A stretch of 64,000 nt of DNA from Moelleriella libera RCEF 2490. Its lineage: Eukaryota > Ascomycota > Sordariomycetes > Hypocreales > Clavicipitaceae. The notes beneath the pieces are model-generated. The model did not search any database. It had not been told where the DNA came from and was given only the letters and a program-made list of their open reading frames with translations. A program made the position numbers and the translations under genes. Location: assembly GCA_001636675.1 (NCBI GenBank), contig AZGY01000005.1, positions 1,255,693 to 1,319,692 on the forward strand, given 5' to 3'. Of this stretch, positions 58,415 through 64,000 are shown one piece after another (the first letter of the stretch is position 1; each line of letters opens with the position of its first letter).

Positions 58415-60680
58415 ATGAAGCGCTTCGGCAAAGGACTGGTCAGTGTTTTCTGTCGCTCCATGTTTGGAATTACGCCACCTTCTGGCCGGCAGCCTCCCTC
58501 GTGAGGCCAAAGCCCGTCGGCCGTTGCCATCGTGACACGACGCGCTTGCTGCACTGGACCTTGTTCAGCTGACACGCTTTCAACAGCTTGCGCGAGGCAA
58601 AGATGCCAGCAAATCATCCAAGAAGAATAAGGATTCAAAGGATGGCACGTCGTCTCCTTCGTCTCGAGATGCTCACAATCAGTCTCCCGTCCTGACGCCC
58701 ACGTCCTCTTCCACCACGCTCACTGACATCCGCAACAAACCCTTACCTCCCAGCAGCACCGGCTACACAGAGCATAGTGGCCCGGGTCAACCTTCCGGCT
58801 CTGGCCAGTCGGGCAACCCTTCCGACCGCTTCGATCCTACGAGCGGCGCTTCGAGTCCGAACAGCGGTGGTGCCAGCTCGAGACTACCTCCCACGGTCGT
58901 CATCAGCCCATCGCCGACAGTAAGTTGCGAGGACTCGCGACCCACAGCTCCAGGCCAATGGCCATTGAAGAGATTCTAATTCGCATTCTTTACTAGCATA
59001 TACCGCCTCCTGGAGCTGCTGAGACCATGCCTCACGACCTTGCCCCGCCCAAGGCTGGCCAGAAATCACTCCTGCTCCATCGCATCGACAATCGCGATGC
59101 CATCCCGGAGGGCTTGCGGACCCCGAAACGACAGCATTCGTCTCGATTCGACATCTCGGCACACAGGGAGCTCGAGAAGCTGCCCGGCTTCCATGAAGTT
59201 CCACCCAACAGGAGGCAAGACCTCTTCATGCAGAAAATTGATCAGTGCAACGTCATCTTCGACTTCAACGATGCTAGTGGCGATATGAAGGCCAAAGAAA
59301 TCAAGCGGCTGGCGCTACACGAATTGCTCGATTACGTCGCCAACAACAGACAAGTCATTACCGAGCCTATGTATCCCAGTGTCGTCGATATGTTTGCCAA
59401 GAATCTATTCCGACCAATCCCCCCTCCTATCAACCCCCAAGGCGAAGCTTTCGATCCAGAGGAAGACGAGCCTGTCCTGGAGGTGGCGTGGCCCCACATT
59501 CAGGTAGTATACGAGTTTTTCCTGCGTTTCATAGAGAGCCAAGATTTCAACACCAATATCGCCAAGGCCTATATAGATCATAGCTTCGTCTTGCAACTAT
59601 TGGATCTGTTTGACTCGGAGGATCCTCGAGAGCGAGATTTCTTGAAGACGACCCTCCATCGCATATACGGCAAGTTCCTCAACCTCCGCTCCTTTATCCG
59701 GCGATCCATAAACAACGTCTTTTTCCAGTTCACCTATGAGACGGAGCGATTCAACGGCATTGCCGAATTGCTAGAGATTTTGGGGTCCATTATTAATGGA
59801 TTCGCACTGCCTTTGAAAGAGGAGCACAAGATATTCTTGACCAGGGTTCTGCTCCCCCTTCACAAGCCCAAAAGCTTGAGCATGTATCATCCTCAGCTGG
59901 CTTATTGCATTGTTCAATTTTTGGAGAAGGACGCGTCTCTAACCGAAGACGTAAGCAAACATGACATCGGAGAGGAGAGGCTTCGCGTTTCATGGACTAA
60001 CAATGCCTCACTAGGTGGTACTCGGCCTGCTTCGGTACTGGCCCAAAGTCAACAGCACAAAGGAGGTCATGTTTCTCAACGAGGTCGAAGACATCTTCGA
60101 GGTTATGGATCCCGCTGAATTCGCCAAGGTCCAAGAGCCACTATTTCATCAGCTTGCCAAGTCAGTGGCCAGTCCTCATTTTCAGGTCGCAGAGCGGGCG
60201 CTTTACTTTTGGAATAATGAGTACTTCTGCAATCTTGTCTCCGACAATGTGGAAATCATTTTGCCCATCATGTTTGCTCCCCTCTACGAAAATTCTAAGG
60301 GACACTGGAATAGGACTATTCACGGCATGGTTTACAACGCGATGAAGCTTTTCATGGAGATCAACCCTCAACTCTTTGACGACTGCTCACACGACTATAC
60401 TGTGCAGCAGAACAGCGCCGCAGAAAGGGAAGCTCTCCGGGAGCGTAAATGGGCTGCCCTGGCTGAGAAGGCTGATCAAAGGCGGTCTTCGATCGATATG
60501 CCTGAACCGCCCTCGCGGCCTCAGGCCAGCGCCGTTCTGCCGCGCGTGGACGAAGTTGATCCGGTTACCGAGGACAACCAGAAGCGACTCGACTCTTTGA
60601 AACTTCAAGATGCGTCTGGCAGACGGCCAGCAGATCACGAGCGACAAGGCTCTCAAAGCTCTGTGAGGAGCAGTCGATAA
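58415..60680 (+). CDS. RTS1: PP2A regulatory subunit B56 (B')
   Basis: This HEAT-repeat subunit directs protein phosphatase 2A in stress response, septation and chromosome segregation (yeast Rts1, fission yeast Par1). Four exons (58415-58438, 58587-58919, 58997-59950, 60015-60680) total 1977 nt, 658 residues. The first exon encodes only MKRFGKGL. Residues ~9-130 are a disordered Ser/Pro/Lys-rich arm. The B56 domain (about 165-560) shows RRQDLFMQKIDQCNVIFDF, KRLALHELLDYVANN, HIQVVYEFFLRFIES, HRIYGKFLNLRSFIRR and VVLGLLRYWPKVNSTKEVMF. The last exon is joined at LTED|VVLGLL. The C-terminal tail after KWAALAEKAD is Ser/Arg-rich. The acceptor of exon 2 is inferred from phase and the RGKDASKSSKKNK block; the 148-bp first intron is otherwise unremarkable. 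Confidence 0.95.
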
Positions 60681-61242
60681 CCAGGGGTGAGGCACGCTTG
60701 CCATTTGGCAATCTACCCTTTTTACCCTCCTCATCGGCGAGAGGCTACAGCCCCGCCGTGCGAAGGGAAGACAGCACTGCGAATCCTGCGAATCCGATCA
60801 CACGGGATTCTTAAGTCACAGAAGGAGAAGAGCGACACTCACGTTTCAAGATTCTAGCTTTATACTTTGACGCGCGTCATTGACTGGGCTCGGTCAAGAG
60901 AGCGATGTCGCATTTCCATGTTTCCTCCGAAAAGCTCTCATGTATTTTCTATGCGAATCCTGGAACATAATTCTCCAGTGGCTTTCTTTCAGCACCCGAT
61001 CATCTTTTCTAGCTGCTCCATTACTCATAAGGCGCCGTCTCGGGCCATCACGAGGTTCACTGGCGAGCACACAAAAACGGAAAGGGTATTCAAATTCTCT
61101 GCGACTTGGATTCAGGAGCGAGGATGGCGGAGAAGGCATTGAAAAGCATGTGAGGTCTGTGTGAGCTCGGTACCCCTGGCAGCCCCTTTCGCCTCAGTGT
61201 GTCATTTTGGCGGAAATTCATGCCACAAGCGGATTCATCACG

Positions 61243-61284
<42 letters not shown>

Positions 61285-61746
61285 CATTTCCTTTGCCGTC
61301 ACAGGATCATGATGAGTTCTGAGCGGTCAACTCAAGCGAAACGGGCGTGCCGAGAGACCACAAAACAAATATCCATTATTCAGCGGCCCGTATTCTTGAC
61401 CTGGAATGGCGAGCCACTGCATTCTGACTCGCCTTAGCGGGCCAGTACGATGTCGGCACGATGGCAATGCGCCGAAGGCTCGTGGGGCCACTTAGGTGTT
61501 ATGTCACGACCGTCGTGTTTGCGGTCAGTAGAATGAACGATCATGAAACAGTGATCAAATCTGATAGACTTCTTTACATCCCATTCTTTTTTTTTGATCC
61601 ATTTGAATGCAAAGCTGTGAATACCGAGAGCATGCAAGTTCACCATGGCCTTGTCTCTGATCTTGGGACGTGCAAACTGCATTTCATTTGATAATACACG
61701 GTGTCGGATTTTTGTGAAAACGTTCCGGCTTCGCCTCCGGTCATGT
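60681..61746. other. Convergent intergenic region between RTS1 and the CID gene
   Basis: 1.07 kb with a 40-base T homopolymer and no protein-like frame. It contains both 3' UTRs. Confidence 0.6.
61245..61284 (+). repeat. Poly(T)40 homopolymer
   Basis: Forty uninterrupted T residues. On the minus strand this is a poly(A), but no retroelement body or target duplication was recognised around it. Confidence 0.95.
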
Positions 61747-63641
61747 TCAAAAACCCCTGCCATACCCCCCACTTCTGCCACCCTGAAAACCCCCCTGACC
61801 TCGATAGCCATCGTCGTAGCTGCCGCCGCTGTGATTAGTGTGATGAGAACGCAGCTGAGAGGGATGAGAATGAGGAGGGAGAGGTGGCGGTGGCGGTGGA
61901 GGAACTTGACTTGGTCCGACTCCTGCACCTGCAACTGGGCCCCAAGAGCCCAGCACATGCGCGGCGAAAGAGTGATCCTGCATCCAGCCTGACGAAGTGG
62001 CCCCGAGGTTTGGTGGGGGAGGGGGAGGCGGTGGAGGAGGCCATGGTCCCTGGTAGCCCTTAGGGCGCGGAGGAATGGACAGGCCGAGCGTGGGTACGTC
62101 ATCCGAGATATATGGAGGATCAAGGGGGGGTGGAAGAGGCGAATGTCGTAAATTGTCCCGATCTTCTCCGCCGTTCGAGCGTCGCGGCGGCGCCGAGGAG
62201 GGAGAGAAAGAACGTGAATGAGAACGGGGACGGGAGCGACGACCGAGCCCGAGAGCACTGCGATTGCGACTGTGACTGCGACTGCGACTGCGACTGCGGC
62301 TGCGACTGCGGCTGCGGCTGCGGCTACGGTCGCGACTTGGTGATCTGCTGGGCGAGTAGCTTCTGCTTCGACTGCTTCGGGACCGTGAGACGCGACGTCG
62401 TTTGTATGATGGGGACAGCGACGTGCTGCGCCGCCGACCCCGACTCCGAGACCGTGAGTAACTTCGTTTCCGAGAACGAGAAGGCGACCGGGTTCGAGAA
62501 AGCGACCGCGAGTCCGAGCGTCCTCTTAGGCCGAGTCTGCCGTCTTTGCGATCCTTCATACGTTTGCAGAAGTCTCGAGACCAGCCATAGTACGTTTCTC
62601 CGCTGATAATGTCACCAGTCATTTCATCCAGAACAATCCTCTCCCCGAGCTCGTTGATTTCGACGTGGGGATCGTCATTTGGCTTCTTGTCCCTGGAGAA
62701 GATCCTGTCTGCGTCACAGAGGAGAGCCTTTACGGCATCGGTGAGGGCTTTGCTCGCGGGACCTGCTGCTAGTTGGATGGGGCGAATAAGGTCGGGGAGC
62801 ATGGGCTTGAAGGAGTTGGGCACCAGGTGAGGGAGCCATGATGCCGCCGGTAGATCGTACCACGGCGTTCCGGCGTCGCCATGGAAAGAGGGCAGAACAT
62901 ATGGTGCGTCTTTGGCTAGCTTCAAGGAAGAGTCCGTTCCGGCACGAGGCGGCGTTGTAGAGACCGCACCGCTGGTGAGGGCTTCTTTCAGCTTGGGAAC
63001 GAGGTCATCCGCGACGTAGTTCCTCTCTTGCCACAAATCGATCAGGTCCTCCAACTTTTTGCTGTGCTTCGGACAGTTGTCGAAGGAAGCCGCGCAGCTG
63101 AATAGTGAGGGGAGATACGGATCCCACGCGGCGCTGAACTCGCGTTGATTCACCTGCTTTTGAACGACATGGTGCAGCACGTCGTTCACAAGGTACAGAA
63201 TATGCAGACGACGTCGCTTGCCACTCGGGCGGGATCGTGCACTGTCATCGGTCTGGGATTTGGACAGCGCCACCAGGTATTTCGCCAGAGAGGTAGTCCG
63301 GCCAGTCGAATAGACAATGTTGCTCAGGATGTAGTCTTTGCAATTCTGTGAGTGGTTGGAAAGGCACGACTTAGCATGGTCACGAGATTTTTTTCGAGAA
63401 ATGCCATTTGCATGAGCCCCTGATCAGGACAGTACAGATCATTGGGGGATGAAAGTCACTCTCGGACAAGCAATGGTGAGCGGTTGCAAACCTGAACGTT
63501 GGGTCGGGAGCACTGCGTGAGCGTTGAGTTGAGGAGCTGGAAGAAGGCATCGACCGACGGACGGCTTATTGATGCCGGATCGGCTCGGAACAAGGACGCA
63601 GAAAAGGCCGCTTTGGCGATCGCGAGCTCCGGGCTTGCCAT
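61747..63641 (-). CDS. CID (RPR) domain protein with RS-rich tail, CHERP-like
   Basis: CID domains bind the RNA polymerase II C-terminal repeat. The N-terminal CID with long RS and Pro-rich tail resembles the splicing-associated CHERP group. Exons 63641-63492 and 63345-61747 (147-bp intron) give 582 residues. The CID spans about residues 1-150 (MASPELAIAKAAFSAS, NCKDYILSNIVYSTG, RRLHILYLVNDVLHHVV, KLEDLIDLWQERNYVADDL). A conserved middle region ends in YYGWSRDFCKRMKDRKDGR. Then comes a dense Arg-Ser domain (about 345-450) coded by near-perfect hexanucleotide repeats. Poly-Pro runs and a Gly/Arg tail (RGQGGFQGGRSGGYGRGF) follow. The frame stays open for 117 codons upstream of the chosen ATG, so a longer N-terminus cannot be excluded; the CID begins at the chosen Met. 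Confidence 0.88.
62220..62540 (-). repeat. RS-coding hexanucleotide repeat region
   Basis: The plus strand shows tandem GACTGC/GGCTGC units (densest at 62267-62328). On the coding strand they read as alternating Arg and Ser codons in the CID-protein RS domain. Confidence 0.9.
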
Positions 63642-64000
63642 GGCCGCGCAGTTGCTGGCCAGAGCGCGGCCACCTAGAGCTGAGAGAAAGTATTGTAGTT
63701 GATGGCGAGGATGTGATTTGGCTGCAGATGGTGTTGCGGCCGTGGAAGAATAGCACGGACCGATAGGGCGGTGTGGGGCAAGCAAGACATTCACGGAAGG
63801 CTTGGCAGGGGCCGTCAAAGAGAGAGGAATGATGGGCCGATTTGCTCGACGGGCCAACGGCGAAGCGCAAAGTATTCCGACGAGTCGCAATAGTCTTGAA
63901 ATAGCCAGGAACCGCGATGAAAAAGAATTGGAAAGGGGAGATTTCGCCATTGTTTCTCTTATACATCCGTTTCCGGCACCAAGGCTCGGCATGCAGTTCA
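63642..64000. promoter_or_regulatory. 5' flank of the CID gene to the window edge
   Basis: Promoter and probable leader of the CID gene. The frame of the CID start remains open upstream to 63992, with in-frame ATGs, but no family similarity is seen. Confidence 0.45.

Noticed and set aside
62112..62606. Plus-strand frame with Cys-Asp-Cys-Gly repeats
   Set aside because: It is the antisense reading of the RS-domain codon repeat of the CID protein.

Overview
The window is chromosomal DNA from a filamentous ascomycete, most likely a Sordariomycete and plausibly Hypocreales. The reasons are short GT-AG introns (about 50-100 bp) with CTRAY branch sites, well-spaced unclustered housekeeping genes, CT-rich leaders, and protein sequences of the Pezizomycotina type. 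The genus cannot be fixed from the sequence alone. No rRNA, CRISPR, prophage or autonomous transposon gene was found, and no convincing tRNA.

Left part (1-24 kb). The 3' end of an unidentified plus-strand gene is cut by the window edge. RAD16 (minus) and RAD7 (plus) follow, head to head across about 0.73 kb. In yeast these two proteins form the global-genome nucleotide-excision-repair factor NEF4, so the pair shares a promoter region here. A secreted class-3 lipase (minus) converges on RAD7. After a 2.2 kb gap come eEF1B-alpha (plus) and ornithine decarboxylase (minus), which converge. The mitochondrial presequence protease CYM1 (minus) diverges from a taxilin-type coiled-coil protein (plus).

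Middle (24-34 kb). The CAAX protease STE24 (plus) converges on a second M16 metallopeptidase resembling yeast SDD3/YOL098C (minus). This diverges from a ZW10/Dsl1-type ER tethering subunit (plus). A 125-bp MITE-like element with TIRs and TA target duplications sits in the divergent promoter between the last two.

Gene desert (33.6-45.7 kb). About 12 kb carries no open reading frame that looks like protein. It holds microsatellites, a 37-bp tandem duplication and recurring CTCCGTAC motifs. It ends in a pyrimidine-rich leader with two abutting upstream ORFs in front of a phosphoinositide-specific phospholipase C.

Right part (45.7-64 kb). PLC1 (plus) is followed by three minus-strand genes: palmitoyltransferase PFA3, an unnamed C2H2-type zinc-finger protein, and the TFIIIC tau95 subunit (TFC1/sfc1). 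Then come the PP2A B56 regulatory subunit (RTS1, plus) and an RS-rich CID-domain protein (minus).

All exon structures were deduced by eye from reading-frame continuity, splice sites and recalled family sequence. Exon sums are divisible by three where stated. The genes are general housekeeping, signalling, repair and trafficking functions, not a biosynthetic cluster.
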